DNA of 44,860 nucleotides from an uncultured Verrucomicrobiota bacterium (GTDB lineage Bacteria; Verrucomicrobiota; Kiritimatiellia; Kiritimatiellales; Tichowtungiaceae): the NCBI GenBank assembly GCA_903831085.1, contig CAIKWE010000011.1, positions 1-44,860 of the forward strand. The letters are read 5' to 3'. Numbering within the stretch: position 1 is the stretch's first letter; each line of letters begins with the position of its first letter. The translations under genes and the position numbers were made by a program. Under the pieces are notes generated by a model that had not been told where the DNA came from, searched no databases, and worked only from the letters and a program-made list of their open reading frames with translations. Of the stretch, positions 1 to 10,445 are shown piece by piece.

Positions 1-21
1 AAACTCGTTGTTTTCGCGCAT
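1..21 (-). CDS. 5' end of a gene cut by the window edge
   Basis: On the minus strand an ATG at 21-19 opens a frame reading MRENNEF before the window ends. A strong ribosome site (AGGAGG, minus strand at about 31-36) lies within the last codons of the upstream chemotaxis-type sensor gene, whose TAG stop is at 26-24, only two bases before this ATG. The tight spacing implies translational coupling and co-transcription with that sensor. The upstream protein ends in a PAS domain without a kinase, so a kinase or response regulator is a plausible identity, but seven residues cannot show it. Confidence 0.6.
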
Positions 22-23
22 CG

Positions 24-3000
24 CTAAAGTCCTCCTGATTCCACCCGTTCCGTGGTTGCGACGGCATACATTTTTCCGGTCTCATCCAGCAAAGCGGTCG
101 AGATAATCGAAACCTTCACGACCGCGCCTCGTTTGGTGATCCGTTCGGTGCGATACGGCTCCAGAATTTTTGCCTGACCCAACTGGATCAGCTTGGCCAG
201 CGCGTCCTTGCGCAGGGATTCGGGAATCCGGTCGCGCACGTTCATCTTCAGCGCCTCGGCCTCGCTCCAGCCGTACATCCGCACCGCGCCCGGATTCCAG
301 GCAAGGGTTTGGCCCTTCAAATCCTGCACCGTGATGGCATCGTGCGCATCGCGCACCACCACCGCCAGACGGAGCAGTTCATTGGCTTTTTGCAGTGCTT
401 CCCGCGTCCGCACCACCTCGGTGATCTCCACAAAGGTCATCACGGCGCCCTCGATCACATTGGCGAGCGTCCGGTACGGCTGAATGCGCAGCGTGTACCA
501 CTTGCTCGCCGTGGTCTGCACGTCCACCTCTTTGGGAATCAGCGTGTCCAGCACCGCCTGCGTATCCGCCACCAGATGGTCGTAGTCCTTCAGGTTGGAA
601 ACAATGTGCGCCACCGGACGCCCCGCATCGGCCGGGATCAGATTGATGATCTCGCTGACGGTCGGCGTGAAGCGCATGATGCGCAGTTGATGATCCACAA
701 AGACGGTGGCGATCCCGGTACCGGACAGCAGGTTGTTCATGTCGTTATTGGCCCGCGTCAGATCCAGCATCTTGATTTGCAGTTCGGTGTTAACCGTGGA
801 GAGCTCTTCGTTGACCGATTGCAGTTCCTCCTTGGAGGTTTCCAGCTCCTCGTTGGTGGATTGCATTTCCTCGTTCACCGACTGCAATTCCTCGTTGGAC
901 GATTTGAGCTCTTCGTTGGAACTCTGCATTTCCTCGTTCGCGCTCTGGAGATATTCCTCCTTGGCGCGCAATTCCTGCTGGAGCGCCGCAATGCGCACAT
1001 CTACGGATTTTTCTCCGTGTGGGGTCACACGGCCTACAGGTGCGTCGTCCATGTCTTCTGTAGGCCGGGTGACCCCACCCGGCGTTTCTTCCAGAATGAC
1101 CAGAAAGAGCGGCGCCTCCGGCGACGCGCCAGCGCCGGTCGTCACGGGGCGAACCGTCAGGTTGACGGTGGTGAAATGGCCGTTAGTTTTAACGCGCAGT
1201 CCCGGATGGCACACCGTCTCTTTAATTCCGACGGCTTTGTGCAGAGCTATGGTCAGTTCGTTGCGCAATCCTTCACGAGCCATTTTCAGAATGTTGTTGA
1301 TGCCCGTTTCGCCGGAAGCCAGCTCCAGAAATAGGCCGGTGCGACCATGAAGATAGAGAATGTCGCCGTGCCCGTTAACCAGCGCGCCCGCCGCGATGAC
1401 CTGCTGTAAAAGCGCCTGTTCGGTCAGCTCGCGCAGCGGTAGTTTTTCAGAGAAGACCTGCTTTCCGGCGACTCGCGACGGAAGCGCCACGTCCACCGCT
1501 GTCAGGATCGGAACAAAATGGTCGATGGCCGCGCGCCGTATGCCGATAAAATCTTCTTTGCGCTGATAAATCTTTTGTTTGCTGTCCAGCGCGGCAAACA
1601 GCCCGTTGAAATCGCCGGTGGTTTCAGACGTGCCCAGAAAGAGCACACCGCCCGGATTCAGCGCGTAGTGAAACAGCGGAATGAGTTTCTTCTGCAACGT
1701 ACTGCCCATATAGATCATGACGTTGCGGCAGCTGATCAGGTCGAGCTTCGAGAACGGCGGATCTTTGACCATGTCCTGCTCGGAAAAGATCACCATATCG
1801 CGGATGCCTTTATGGATGCGGTAGGTGTGGCCGCCGGGCTCGAGCGTGAAAAAGCGGGCCAGCCGTGCGGGCGAGATGTCGGCGGCGATACTGGCCGGAT
1901 AAATCCCGGCGCGGGCGGTGGCGATAGCCTGACGGTCGATATCGGTGGCGAAGACCTGAATCGCGAAACCTTTTTTCCGCGCCTCCATGCCTTCCGCCAG
2001 CAGAATGGCGAGGGAATAGGCCTCCTCGCCGGTCGAGCAGCCCGTCGACCAGACGCGGATCGCGGACTCCTCGCGCTTATTGGCAAAAATCTTTGGAACC
2101 ACCTTTTCTTCCAATATCCGGAAGGCCTCCGGATCGCGGAAGAAATTGGTCACGCCAATCAGCAGGTCGCGGAAGAGCGCTGTCACCTCGGCGGAATTCT
2201 GTTGCAGGTACTTGACGTAGCCGTCGATCGATTCGATCTGGTTGATGGCCATGTGCCGTGCGATGCGCCGGTCGATAGTGTTCGGTTTGTAGTGGGAAAA
2301 GTCGTGACCGGTCTGGGCGCGCAACAGGACGAAGATTTTCTTCATCGCGGTCTCGGGCAGGTGTTCCGTGGTGATGACCATCAGGAAGGAGTTGCTGAAA
2401 GTATGAGCCGCATACGCCATGATTCTGTCCGGCATTTCTTTGGGCAGAAGTTCAAAGTCCACCAGACCGGTGGCGATGGCGCTGCACGGCATCCCGTCGT
2501 ATTCGGCGGATTCAGGCTTTTGAGCCACAACCAGTCCGCCTTCGCCCTTGATGGCCCGTATGCCCGCGGTGCCGTCACTGCCGGTGCCGGAAAGCACAAC
2601 ACCGATCGCCCGCTCGTGCTGATCGTTCGCCAACGACCGGAAGAAAAAGTCGATCGGCAACCGCTGACCGCGCGGCGCAGCGGGTTCCAACAGCTGAAGC
2701 GTTCCGTTGATAAACGCCATGTCGCGATTGGGCGGGATGATATAGACGCAGTTAGGCTGAACCGTCATCCCGTCCTCGACCTCAAATACCGGCATGCGGG
2801 TGTAGCGCCGGATCAGGTCGGTGAGGATGCTCGTATGGTCTGGAGCCAGATGCTGAACCAGCACAAAGGCCATACCCGGATTCGCGCCAGCGGGCATCCC
2901 GGAAAAGAACGCCTCAAACGCCGCCAGCCCGCCAGCCGATGCGCCTATTCCAACGATTGGAAATCCGCTCGGAAGTGCGGCGGGTTCGGCCTCAGTTGCC

Positions 3001-3047
3001 TGAGCTTTTTGTTTCGGTTTTGGAGCGGTTTCTTTCTTCTTCGTCAT
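24..3047 (-). CDS. CheB-CheR-PAS hybrid chemotaxis-type signalling protein
   Basis: A 1007-residue cytoplasmic protein. The CheB methylesterase domain (about residues 28-215) has the catalytic triad in place: Ser37 in GIGASAGG, His66 in VQHLAP, Asp158 in SGTGSDG. A CheR methyltransferase follows (about 235-500) with SAM-site motifs STGCSTGEEAYS, FATDID and LISCRNVMIY. Next come a glutamate-rich coiled coil (about 680-750, EELQS/NEEL repeats), a PAS domain (about 755-870) and a second PAS/PAC domain to the end. There is no histidine-kinase or receiver domain, so output probably passes to another protein, perhaps the gene starting at 21. An in-frame palindromic repeat encodes residues about 655-678 in the linker before the coiled coil. 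The palindrome at 2948-2962 overlaps the codons of the first CheB strand. A GGGGAA ribosome site precedes the ATG. Confidence 0.93.
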   Translation of the reverse strand: MTKKKETAPKPKQKAQATEAEPAALPSGFPIVGIGASAGGLAAFEAFFSGMPAGANPGMAFVLVQHLAPDHTSILTDLIRRYTRMPVFEVEDGMTVQPNCVYIIPPNRDMAFINGTLQLLEPAAPRGQRLPIDFFFRSLANDQHERAIGVVLSGTGSDGTAGIRAIKGEGGLVVAQKPESAEYDGMPCSAIATGLVDFELLPKEMPDRIMAYAAHTFSNSFLMVITTEHLPETAMKKIFVLLRAQTGHDFSHYKPNTIDRRIARHMAINQIESIDGYVKYLQQNSAEVTALFRDLLIGVTNFFRDPEAFRILEEKVVPKIFANKREESAIRVWSTGCSTGEEAYSLAILLAEGMEARKKGFAIQVFATDIDRQAIATARAGIYPASIAADISPARLARFFTLEPGGHTYRIHKGIRDMVIFSEQDMVKDPPFSKLDLISCRNVMIYMGSTLQKKLIPLFHYALNPGGVLFLGTSETTGDFNGLFAALDSKQKIYQRKEDFIGIRRAAIDHFVPILTAVDVALPSRVAGKQVFSEKLPLRELTEQALLQQVIAAGALVNGHGDILYLHGRTGLFLELASGETGINNILKMAREGLRNELTIALHKAVGIKETVCHPGLRVKTNGHFTTVNLTVRPVTTGAGASPEAPLFLVILEETPGGVTRPTEDMDDAPVGRVTPHGEKSVDVRIAALQQELRAKEEYLQSANEEMQSSNEELKSSNEELQSVNEEMQSTNEELETSKEELQSVNEELSTVNTELQIKMLDLTRANNDMNNLLSGTGIATVFVDHQLRIMRFTPTVSEIINLIPADAGRPVAHIVSNLKDYDHLVADTQAVLDTLIPKEVDVQTTASKWYTLRIQPYRTLANVIEGAVMTFVEITEVVRTREALQKANELLRLAVVVRDAHDAITVQDLKGQTLAWNPGAVRMYGWSEAEALKMNVRDRIPESLRKDALAKLIQLGQAKILEPYRTERITKRGAVVKVSIISTALLDETGKMYAVATTERVESGGL
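1013..1085. repeat. In-frame double-hairpin palindromic element, family A copy 1
   Basis: Two 25-base arms (1015-1039 and 1058-1082) form an imperfect inverted repeat around a 18-base loop. Each arm contains its own hairpin: CCGTGTG/CACACGG around GGGT (1015-1032) and CCGGGTG/CACCCGG around ACCC (1065-1082). CCTACAG and CTGTAGG join them as a central stem. It lies wholly inside the cheBR coding sequence and keeps the frame open, giving residues of the form PGGVTRPT...VGRVTP. The second copy is at 27427-27489 in the PfkB kinase gene, in the same reading frame. Confidence 0.9.
2948..2962. repeat. TTCCAA-N3-TTGGAA palindrome, site 1
   Basis: Exact core with spacer CGA, inside cheBR. On the coding strand it reads FPIVG, overlapping a conserved CheB strand that leads into the catalytic GIGAS motif. 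The DNA motif therefore uses conserved residues rather than an insertion. Confidence 0.9.
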
Positions 3048-3147
3048 AGTGTCATTCCCCGTAATGCGGGCTCATGCTACCACCGGAAGTCAGTGGAATA
3101 CAAAGACTAAACACGGTCAAATCTGCAGGTGTTTCCCTGTGGGTGCT

Positions 3148-5259
3148 CTAGGGGGTTCTGGTGATTTGGACTGCGGGTTTTCTGCCCATAAGGTCCACCA
3201 GATCGGCGGTGATGTTGAGCGCTTCGTCGAGGATCGGATCGTCCTTATCGGCCTTGTCGCTGTCGAGCGCCGCATCCTGAAGTTTTTCCATATCCTTCTC
3301 GGCCACAAGTTCGCCGACGCGATCAGAAACTTTCAGGGATACCTCGGGATTTTCCATCCGGCTGCGGATGCGGTCACGCCGCGCCAGAAAGGTGGTAAAG
3401 GCCGGATTTCCTGCTCTGCGTACGGAGGAGTGTTCTTTCAGCTCCGGAATGGCCGGTTTGACGGATTCCGCCCACGGACGGTAATAGGCGCTGCGCACCT
3501 GCGACCAGGGCAGGGCGTGCGGCAGATACTCTTCGCCGATTTCAAGTGAGTCATAAAGCGAGGGGAGCACCACGTCAGGCATAACACCTTTCAACTGTGT
3601 GGAGCCGCCCGCAATGCGGTAGAAGCTGGCCGTGGTGACCTTGAGCGAGCCGAGATCGTCGTTGAGTTTGGAAAGCGGATAAACAGTCTGCACAGTGCCT
3701 TTGCCGTGTGTTTTGCTGTCCCCCACAATGACGGCACGGCCATAGTCCTGCAGCGCCGCCGCGACAATTTCGGAGGCCGAGGCGCTCAGCCGGTTGACCA
3801 GCACAACCAACGGGCCGCTGTAAACGGTCTCGGGATCGCCGTCAGGCAGAACGGAGACTCCGCGTTGTTCGCGAACCTGCACAATCGGGCCGACCGGAAT
3901 GAAAAATCCGGCGATGTCGATGGCCTCCAGCAACGAACCGCCGCCGTTGTTGCGCAAGTCGAGGATGACGCCGTCCAAGCGGTTGGTCGCAAATCCGTTA
4001 AGGATGCGGCGCACATCAGTGGAGGCGCGGCGCGCATTATCGTCGCCGTTGCGCGCGGCTTCGAAGTTGGCGTAGAACTCGGGCAGGGTGAGTACGCCGA
4101 TACGGTACGGCACACCGTTGGTTTCGGTGAACGCCTTCACTTCTCCTTTGGCGGCCTGCGCTTCCAGTTTCACTTCGTCGCGGATGAGATCGATCGTTTT
4201 GGTGCGTGTGCCGGTGGTATCGTCAGCAGGAATGACGGTGAGCACCACTTTGGTTCCTTTTTCTCCGCGGATGATGCGCACGGCTTTGCTGAGCGGCCAG
4301 TAGAGGATGCTTACCGGCTCTTTATCGCCCTGTGCAACGGCAATGATTTTATCGCCAGGCAGGAGTCGTCCATCCTGTTCTGCCGGGCCGCCCGCGATAA
4401 GTTTTTCAATCTTTGCGGCGCCGTCTTCGCTGCGCAGGGTTGCACCGATACCGACCAGTGAAAGGCTCATGTTAATGTCAAAATCTTCGACGCCGCGCGG
4501 GGAGAGATAATCGCTGTGCGGATCGTAGCTGTGGGTGAAGGCGCTCAGATAGCGTTCCAGAAGAAATTCGCGGTCAAAGTTGTTTTCAATCAGCAGCTGA
4601 TACTGTTTATAGCGCTCACGGACAGAATCGACGGGTGTAAGCACCTTGGCCGCTTTGACTCCGGTGACGGCATTCGTGGTTTTCGGTTTTTCTTCGTCTG
4701 CGCCGGCATCAATGGCCGCAACGCGGGAAACGAAATCATTCTTAATCTTTTTACGCCAGAGGTCGTCCCATTCCGCTTGATCGGCCGGCCAGGGCGCGGT
4801 GTCGCGTTTCCAATGGTAGGTTTCCGTCTGATTCAGGTCAAAGCCCTTGTCGAGGAGCTGATTGACGTAGGCGACGCGGTTGGTGACCCGTTCTTTGAAA
4901 CGTTTAAAGACGGTTTGCGAAAAGTCGACCTTACCCGATTTGACCTGATCGGCCAGATTGGTGGCCTGCAACCGGAACTCAGCGATGTCAGAGGCGAGGA
5001 AAAAGGAATGGTCGTAGTCGAGCGAATCGATAAAAAGCATTAACGCGTTGGTGGCGATCGCGCTGTTAAAGTCGTCACGGTTAAGATGGATGTGGGGCAG
5101 GCGGTCGGCCACCCTCGCGGCGATCCGTTCAACCGGCAGCGTGTCCGGCGGCGGCGCATTGGAAACGACAGCGGCAGAGGCGACGGTAGAAACTTTAGGC
5201 TTTCCGCATCCGGCCAGGGCGGCGGCGAGCAACAGTAGATAGATCGGGTGTCTACGCAT
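3148..5259 (-). CDS. prc: Tail-specific / C-terminal processing protease, lipoprotein
   Basis: A 703-residue peptidase of family S41 that degrades or trims periplasmic proteins from their C-terminus. The N-terminus is a lipoprotein signal with lipobox LAGC (Cys18), so it is probably membrane-anchored in the periplasm. A PDZ domain lies at about 265-350. The protease core has [10 protein letters not shown] (about 440), the Ser region SASASE (about 492) and the Lys region HGKGTVQT (about 520), which carry the Ser-Lys dyad. The C-terminal region (about 560-700) matches the DUF3340 extension of E. coli Tsp, and the length agrees with Tsp. It is transcribed divergently from pgi and lies 100 bases upstream of cheBR on the same strand. 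Confidence 0.93.
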   Translation of the reverse strand: MRRHPIYLLLLAAALAGCGKPKVSTVASAAVVSNAPPPDTLPVERIAARVADRLPHIHLNRDDFNSAIATNALMLFIDSLDYDHSFFLASDIAEFRLQATNLADQVKSGKVDFSQTVFKRFKERVTNRVAYVNQLLDKGFDLNQTETYHWKRDTAPWPADQAEWDDLWRKKIKNDFVSRVAAIDAGADEEKPKTTNAVTGVKAAKVLTPVDSVRERYKQYQLLIENNFDREFLLERYLSAFTHSYDPHSDYLSPRGVEDFDINMSLSLVGIGATLRSEDGAAKIEKLIAGGPAEQDGRLLPGDKIIAVAQGDKEPVSILYWPLSKAVRIIRGEKGTKVVLTVIPADDTTGTRTKTIDLIRDEVKLEAQAAKGEVKAFTETNGVPYRIGVLTLPEFYANFEAARNGDDNARRASTDVRRILNGFATNRLDGVILDLRNNGGGSLLEAIDIAGFFIPVGPIVQVREQRGVSVLPDGDPETVYSGPLVVLVNRLSASASEIVAAALQDYGRAVIVGDSKTHGKGTVQTVYPLSKLNDDLGSLKVTTASFYRIAGGSTQLKGVMPDVVLPSLYDSLEIGEEYLPHALPWSQVRSAYYRPWAESVKPAIPELKEHSSVRRAGNPAFTTFLARRDRIRSRMENPEVSLKVSDRVGELVAEKDMEKLQDAALDSDKADKDDPILDEALNITADLVDLMGRKPAVQITRTP

Positions 5260-5268
5260 ATCCGTCCC

Positions 5269-5287
5269 AAGGTATCACAAATACCTT
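5269..5287. promoter_or_regulatory. Inverted repeat in the prc leader
   Basis: AAGGTAT-CACAA-ATACCTT, a perfect 7-base inverted repeat 10 bases upstream of the prc ATG in the prc-pgi divergent gap. It could be an operator or a leader hairpin near the ribosome site. No T-run follows, so it is not a terminator. Confidence 0.4.
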
Positions 5288-5387
5288 CCGAAACAAGCGC
5301 ACGTTCTCCGAGTTTACCTCATTTTTGGTTTTATCCTGGCGCCTACAGCGGCTACTCTGCCTGCCTGATTTTAACCGGAGGAATTCG

Positions 5388-6995
5388 ATGCTCACAAAAC
5401 GTCCTGAATGGAAGGAGCTTTCCAAACATTGGAAAAAGATCGAATCGAAGCACTTGCGCGATCTGTTTGCCGCCGACCCGCAGCGCGCTGAAACTTTTTC
5501 ACTGACCGCCTGCGACCTGCTTTTGGACTACTCGAAGAATCGCGTCACGGACGAGACCATGCGTCTGTTGGTAGAACTGGCCGAGGCGGCGGAATTGCGC
5601 GCAAAAATTGAAGCGATGTTCACCGGCGAGAAGATTAACCGCACGGAAGACCGCGCGGTGCTCCATACGGCGCTCCGCGCACCGCGCACCGCCAAAGTGC
5701 TGGTTGACGGCGAAGACGTCATGCCCGGTATTCATGCCGTGCTCGATCAGATGGAGGCGTTCTCAAACCGCATTCGTTCCGGTGCTTGGAAAGGTCATGC
5801 CGGCAAGCCGATCAAGAATATCGTCAACATCGGCATTGGCGGTTCAGATCTCGGCCCCGTCATGGCCTATGAAGCGCTCAAGCCGTATTCGCAGCGCAAT
5901 CTGACGATCCGTTTTGTTTCCAATGTGGACGGCACGCATATCGCCGAGACCGTGCGCGATCTGAACGCCGACGAGACGCTGTTCATCGTCGCTTCCAAAA
6001 CCTTCACCACGCAGGAAACTATGACCAACGCCGAGACGGCGCGGACGTGGCTGCTGGCGGCGCTGAAAGACAAATCCGCCGTCGCTAAACATTTCGTGGC
6101 GCTTTCCACCAACGCCGCCGAGGTTTCGAAGTTTGGGATTGATACAGCCAATATGTTCGGTTTCTGGGACTGGGTCGGCGGCCGTTACTCGCTCTGCTCG
6201 GCGATCGGTCTGCCGGTGATGATCGCGATCGGCCCGGAAAACTTCCGTAAGATGCTCGCCGGTTTCCATGCGATGGATTGTCATTTCCGCATCGCGCCGT
6301 TTGAGAAAAACATGCCGGTCATCCTCGCGCTGCTCGGCATCTGGTATAACAACTTCTTCGATGCCGCCACGCAGGCGATCCTGCCGTATGACCAGTATCT
6401 GAGCCGCTTCGCCGCCTACTTCCAGCAGGGCGACATGGAATCGAACGGCAAGTCCATCACACAGGACGGCAGGCGTGTGGAGTGGCAGACCGGCCCGGTG
6501 ATTTGGGGGGAGCCCGGAACTAACGGTCAGCACGCTTTCTATCAGCTGATCCATCAGGGCACCAAGCTGATCCCGTGCGATTTCATCGGTTTTGCCAAAT
6601 CACAGAATCCGCTGGGCGACCACCACGCCAAACTGATGGCCAACTTCTTCGCGCAGACCGAGGCTCTCGCCTTTGGAAAAACTGCGGAAGAGCTGAGGGC
6701 GGAAAAGACGCCTGCCGAACTGATCCCTCACAAAACCTTCGAAGGCAACCGTCCGACCAACACCATCATGGCGGAAAAACTGACGCCGGAAGTGCTTGGC
6801 CAGCTTATTGCCCTCTACGAACACAAAATCTTCACGCAGGGCATGATCTGGGACATCTTCTCCTTCGACCAGTGGGGCGTGCAGCTCGGTAAAGTTCTGG
6901 CATCCGCCATTCTGCCGGAACTGACTGGCGATTCGAAGCTCAAGCACGATACCTCCACCAACAAGCTGATCCAATGGTTTCGCGCTCATAGATGA
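5388..6995 (+). CDS. pgi: Glucose-6-phosphate isomerase
   Basis: A 535-residue enzyme interconverting glucose-6-phosphate and fructose-6-phosphate in glycolysis and gluconeogenesis. It carries the family signatures [14 protein letters not shown] and [14 protein letters not shown], the sugar-phosphate loop ([18 protein letters not shown]) and the GDMESNGKS region. Length matches the E. coli-type enzyme. The frame is open further upstream, but ATG 5388 is chosen because GGAGGA (5377-5382) sits 5 bases before it and homology starts there. A TTTCCAA-N3-TTGGAAA palindrome occupies codons about 11-16. Confidence 0.96.
   Translation: MLTKRPEWKELSKHWKKIESKHLRDLFAADPQRAETFSLTACDLLLDYSKNRVTDETMRLLVELAEAAELRAKIEAMFTGEKINRTEDRAVLHTALRAPRTAKVLVDGEDVMPGIHAVLDQMEAFSNRIRSGAWKGHAGKPIKNIVNIGIGGSDLGPVMAYEALKPYSQRNLTIRFVSNVDGTHIAETVRDLNADETLFIVASKTFTTQETMTNAETARTWLLAALKDKSAVAKHFVALSTNAAEVSKFGIDTANMFGFWDWVGGRYSLCSAIGLPVMIAIGPENFRKMLAGFHAMDCHFRIAPFEKNMPVILALLGIWYNNFFDAATQAILPYDQYLSRFAAYFQQGDMESNGKSITQDGRRVEWQTGPVIWGEPGTNGQHAFYQLIHQGTKLIPCDFIGFAKSQNPLGDHHAKLMANFFAQTEALAFGKTAEELRAEKTPAELIPHKTFEGNRPTNTIMAEKLTPEVLGQLIALYEHKIFTQGMIWDIFSFDQWGVQLGKVLASAILPELTGDSKLKHDTSTNKLIQWFRAHR
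5419..5435. repeat. TTTCCAA-N3-TTGGAAA palindrome, site 2
   Basis: Perfect 7+7 palindrome with spacer ACA, 31 bases inside the pgi coding sequence, read as SKHWK. Confidence 0.9.
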
Positions 6996-7002
6996 TCATA
7001 GC

Positions 7003-7030
7003 TTGAATTCGGGGCACGTTCTGGAATAAT
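7003..7030 (+). promoter_or_regulatory. Candidate sigma-70-type promoter of clpC
   Basis: TTGAAT (7003-7008), 16-base spacer, AATAAT (7025-7030). The -10 matches consensus at 5 of 6. It would start transcription near 7037, leaving a short leader with AAGGAA as ribosome site before the ATG at 7056. No heat-shock inverted repeat (CIRCE) is visible. Confidence 0.5.
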
Positions 7031-7055
7031 CGCGGCTCATTAAGGAAATGGATTT

Positions 7056-9515
7056 ATGGAAAACTTTACCCCCAGAGCCCAGCGAGTTCTGCACCTGGCC
7101 CGCAAAGAGGCCGAGCAGTTCAACCATAACTATGTCGGCACGGAGCATATTCTGCTCGGCCTCGTCGCGCTCGGCAGCGGCGTGGCCGTCAGCGCGCTTC
7201 AGTCGCTCGGCGTGGATTTGCAGTCGCTCCGCCTCGAAGTCGAAAAAGCGGTCGGTACCGGCACCGACACCAAAACCGTTGGTAACATTCCGTTTACACC
7301 GCGCGCCAAAAAAGTGCTGGCGCTGGCGACCAGTGAGGCTCGCTCGCTGAACCACAGCTACGTCGGAACAGAACACATCCTGCTCGGTCTGCTCCGCGAA
7401 GGCGAAGGGATCGCCGCCCGCGTGCTTGAAAATATGGGCGTGGATCTCGAAGAGGCCCGCGAAGAAATCATGGCGATGCTCGATCCCGACTACGACGGTT
7501 CCATGGAGGCTCATGAGGAAGAAGCTCCGCCGTATGGAACTCAGCAGAAGACCGCCGACGGTCAGGCGATCAAAACACCTGCGCTCAACGCCTTTGGTCG
7601 TGACCTGACGGAAATGGCGAAAAAGGGCGAACTCGATCCGGTCATCGGACGCAAAAACGAAATTGAACGTGTTATTCAGATTCTCTGCCGCCGCACCAAA
7701 AACAATCCGGTGCTGCTTGGCGAGGCAGGCGTCGGTAAAACCGCCATCGCCGAAGGGCTGGCGCAGTCCATTGCCGACGGCACGGTTCCGCAGCTTCTGG
7801 CTGACAAAAAAGTGATCACGCTCGATTTGGCGCTGATGGTAGCCGGCACCAAATACCGCGGACAGTTTGAAGAGCGCATCAAAGCGGTCATGGACGAAAT
7901 CCGCAAAACGAAAAACACTCTGCTGTTTCTCGACGAGCTGCACACCATTGTCGGCGCCGGTTCGGCGGAAGGCACGATGGACGCCGCCAACATCATCAAA
8001 CCCGCACTTTCGCGCGGCGAGTTGCAGTGTATTGGTGCCACGACGCTCAACGAATACCGCAAGTCGATTGAGAAAGACGCCGCGCTTGAGCGCCGCTTCC
8101 AGACGGTTATGGTCAATGAGCCGACCATTGAAGAAACCGTGCAGATTCTTAAAGGGCTTCGCCCGAAGTACGAAGAGCACCATCACACCAAAATCAGCGA
8201 TGCCGCGCTCGAAGCGGCCGTCAAACTTTCCGCGCGCTATCTGCCCGCCCGGTTCCTGCCGGATAAAGCCATTGACCTGATTGATGAAGCGGGCGCCCGC
8301 AGCCATATCGCCAACATGGTCAAGCCGCCGGAATTTCAAGAAATCCGTCAGCGGCTGATGGAAGCTCAGCACAAAAAAGATGTCGCCATCCGCGAGCAGA
8401 AATTCGAGGAAGCCGCCGCCATGCGCGATGCGGAGCGCAAAGCCAAAGAAGAACTCGACGCCGCGATGAAGACGTGGGAGTCGGAGCAGAAAGAAAATAT
8501 TTCGACCGTGGACGAAGAGGAAATCCGTATCGTCGTTTCGAAGTGGACCGGTGTGCCTGTGGATAAAATGGGCGAACAGGCGCTGGCCAAGCTTCTCCAG
8601 ATGGAAGCGCAGATCGAAAAAAGTGTCATCGGCCAGAACGAAGCGGTTTCGGCTATCAGCCGCGCTCTACGCCGCTCGCGCGCCGAACTCAAAGACCCTC
8701 GCCGCCCGATCGGCTCGTTTGCCTTCCTTGGCCCGACCGGCGTCGGAAAAACCATGCTCGCCAAAGAGCTGGCGCGTTTCATGTTCGACGATCCCGACGC
8801 ACTCATTCAGATCGACATGTCCGAATACATGGAAAAATTCACCTCGTCGCGTCTGGTCGGTTCGCCGCCCGGCTACGTCGGCCACGACGAAGGCGGACAG
8901 CTCACCGAGCGTGTGCGCCGCCGTCCATATTCCGTTGTTCTTTTTGACGAAGTCGAAAAAGCCCATCCGGACGTCATGCACATGCTGTTGCAGATTCTGG
9001 AAGAAGGCCGCCTGACCGACAGTCTCGGGCGCAGCGTCGACTTCCGCAATACCGTGGTCATCATGACCTCCAACGTCGGCGCCAGCCACATCTCTAAAGG
9101 CGGGCTGGGCTTTGCGCCGGAGCGCGAAGAGAACGACTACGAAAAGCTCAAGACCGTCATGATGGCCGCCTGCAAAGAAACCTTTAAGCCGGAACTGGTC
9201 AACCGTCTCGACGACATCATCGTTTTCCGTCAGCTCAACGAAAAGGATATCGAAGTCATCCTCGGCCTCGAAATCGCCCGCGTGCAGGAGCGTGTCTCTG
9301 GACGTAAAATCGCGATCGAGCTGTCGGAAGAGGCCAAGCAGTTCCTTATCAAAAAGGGATTCGACAAAGCCTACGGCGCGCGGCAGTTGCGCCGCTCCGT
9401 CGAACGCAATCTGGAAGATCCGCTGGCCGAAGCCATTTTGCGCGGCGAGGTCAGCAACGATAAACCCGTCGCTGTCGGCATTGCCGGTGAGAAGCTGACG
9501 TTTATTCAGAACTGA
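7056..9515 (+). CDS. clpC: ATP-dependent Clp protease ATPase subunit ClpC
   Basis: An 819-residue class I Clp/Hsp100 unfoldase that feeds substrates to ClpP. Two N-terminal Clp repeats (about 1-150, each with [11 protein letters not shown]) precede the first AAA+ module (Walker [10 protein letters not shown] at about 222). A UVR-type coiled-coil motif ([13 protein letters not shown], about 450) identifies ClpC rather than ClpA or ClpB. The second AAA+ module has Walker [10 protein letters not shown] (about 558) and Walker [12 protein letters not shown]. The LGF loop (GGLGFAPE, about 684) is the expected ClpP contact. No clpP or mcsAB/ctsR genes are adjacent. It has its own promoter and stands between pgi and tyrA. 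Confidence 0.96.
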   Translation: MENFTPRAQRVLHLARKEAEQFNHNYVGTEHILLGLVALGSGVAVSALQSLGVDLQSLRLEVEKAVGTGTDTKTVGNIPFTPRAKKVLALATSEARSLNHSYVGTEHILLGLLREGEGIAARVLENMGVDLEEAREEIMAMLDPDYDGSMEAHEEEAPPYGTQQKTADGQAIKTPALNAFGRDLTEMAKKGELDPVIGRKNEIERVIQILCRRTKNNPVLLGEAGVGKTAIAEGLAQSIADGTVPQLLADKKVITLDLALMVAGTKYRGQFEERIKAVMDEIRKTKNTLLFLDELHTIVGAGSAEGTMDAANIIKPALSRGELQCIGATTLNEYRKSIEKDAALERRFQTVMVNEPTIEETVQILKGLRPKYEEHHHTKISDAALEAAVKLSARYLPARFLPDKAIDLIDEAGARSHIANMVKPPEFQEIRQRLMEAQHKKDVAIREQKFEEAAAMRDAERKAKEELDAAMKTWESEQKENISTVDEEEIRIVVSKWTGVPVDKMGEQALAKLLQMEAQIEKSVIGQNEAVSAISRALRRSRAELKDPRRPIGSFAFLGPTGVGKTMLAKELARFMFDDPDALIQIDMSEYMEKFTSSRLVGSPPGYVGHDEGGQLTERVRRRPYSVVLFDEVEKAHPDVMHMLLQILEEGRLTDSLGRSVDFRNTVVIMTSNVGASHISKGGLGFAPEREENDYEKLKTVMMAACKETFKPELVNRLDDIIVFRQLNEKDIEVILGLEIARVQERVSGRKIAIELSEEAKQFLIKKGFDKAYGARQLRRSVERNLEDPLAEAILRGEVSNDKPVAVGIAGEKLTFIQN

Positions 9516-9520
9516 TGCGT

Positions 9521-9537
9521 TTTCCAAGGGTTGGAAA
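9521..9537. repeat. TTTCCAA-N3-TTGGAAA palindrome, site 3
   Basis: Perfect 7+7 palindrome with spacer GGG, 5 bases after the clpC stop. It is the only exact site in an intergenic region. No T-run follows, so it is not an intrinsic terminator. Confidence 0.9.
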
Positions 9538-9608
9538 ATCAACGCCTTACGCTTCCAATGTCTGTGAAAAACAGGTAGAACCCATCCGATGTTTGGAAAG
9601 TCACGCCA

Positions 9609-10445
9609 ATGAAAACAATTGCCATACTGGGAACGGGGCTGATGGGTTCGTCGCTGGGTCTCGCGCTGAAAAAGCGTGGGGTTCCGGTGCTCATCCACGC
9701 CTATGCACGGCGCGCCGAGACCCGCGAAGCCGCGCTGAAACTCGGTGTCGCCGACGCTGTTTTTGACGATCCGGCGAAAGCGGTCAAAGATGCCGATTTG
9801 GTTGTTCTCTGTGTGCCGGTTTTGACGATTCCTGAACTGGCGAAGGCTTGCCGCGCCGGTCTCAAGCCCGGCGCTATTCTTACCGACGTTGGAAGCACCA
9901 AAGCCTGTCTGAATACGCTGATGGCGAAGGCGCTGGAAGGAACCGGCACGGAATTTATCGGTTCGCACCCGATCTGCGGCTCCGAACAGCAGGGTATCGA
10001 GGCGGGCGATGCGGATTTATACGAAGGCGCCGTGACCGTCGTGACGCCGACCGCGCAGGCGGACAAGGCTTCTGTTGAAAAAGTTTCCAACCTTTGGAAA
10101 AGTGCAGGATCGTCGGTGACGGTCATGGATGCAAAACAGCACGATGCTGTTCTGGCGGCGACCAGCCATCTGCCGCATGTGGTTGCGGCGGCGCTGGCGC
10201 TTTCGGCCGGTGACAACGGCCTGTTTTGCGGCAGCGGTTTTCGCGATACAACCCGCATTGCGGACGGATCGCCGCAGGTCTGGAGCGATATTGTCTGCAC
10301 CAATGGTCCTGCGCTGAAGGTGGCCTTAAAAAATTTCCGCGAGAATCTGGATGAACTGGCAACGTTGCTCGATGAGGGCAATGGCGAAAAACTGGCCGAC
10401 TGGTTTGCCGCCGCCCGTGACAAACGCAAGGAGCTTCTCGGTTAA
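9609..10445 (+). CDS. tyrA: Prephenate dehydrogenase
   Basis: A 278-residue NAD(P)-dependent dehydrogenase of tyrosine synthesis (prephenate to 4-hydroxyphenylpyruvate). A Rossmann glycine motif GTGLMGSSLG is at residues 8-17. The prephenate-site motif GSHPICGSEQQGI is at about 118, and SHLPHVVAAAL follows. It is the stand-alone form, without a chorismate mutase or ACT domain. It heads the tyrA-aroA-cmk/plsC-proS cluster and its stop overlaps the aroA start (TAATG). The TTTCCAA palindrome at 10084-10100 is read as SNLWK. Confidence 0.93.
   Translation: MKTIAILGTGLMGSSLGLALKKRGVPVLIHAYARRAETREAALKLGVADAVFDDPAKAVKDADLVVLCVPVLTIPELAKACRAGLKPGAILTDVGSTKACLNTLMAKALEGTGTEFIGSHPICGSEQQGIEAGDADLYEGAVTVVTPTAQADKASVEKVSNLWKSAGSSVTVMDAKQHDAVLAATSHLPHVVAAALALSAGDNGLFCGSGFRDTTRIADGSPQVWSDIVCTNGPALKVALKNFRENLDELATLLDEGNGEKLADWFAAARDKRKELLG
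10084..10100. repeat. TTTCCAA-N3-TTGGAAA palindrome, site 4
   Basis: Perfect 7+7 palindrome with spacer CCT, inside tyrA, read in the SxxWK frame. Confidence 0.9.

Noticed and set aside
1518-3110. A 530-codon open frame on the plus strand opposite cheBR
   Set aside because: It is antisense to a protein with intact CheB and CheR motifs, shows no recognisable domain, and has the low-complexity composition of a mirror frame in GC-rich DNA.
5777-5792. TTCCGG-TGC-TTGGAAA in pgi, and CATCCGA-N3-TTTGGAAA-like sites near 9585 and 29722, considered as palindrome members
   Set aside because: Two or three mismatches in one arm make them indistinguishable from chance half-sites without a genome-wide matrix.
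6996-8372. A 458-codon open frame on the minus strand opposite clpC
   Set aside because: ClpC is certain on the plus strand; the opposing frame has no family features. The similar frames opposite aroA, hisS, aspS and cysE were dismissed for the same reason.
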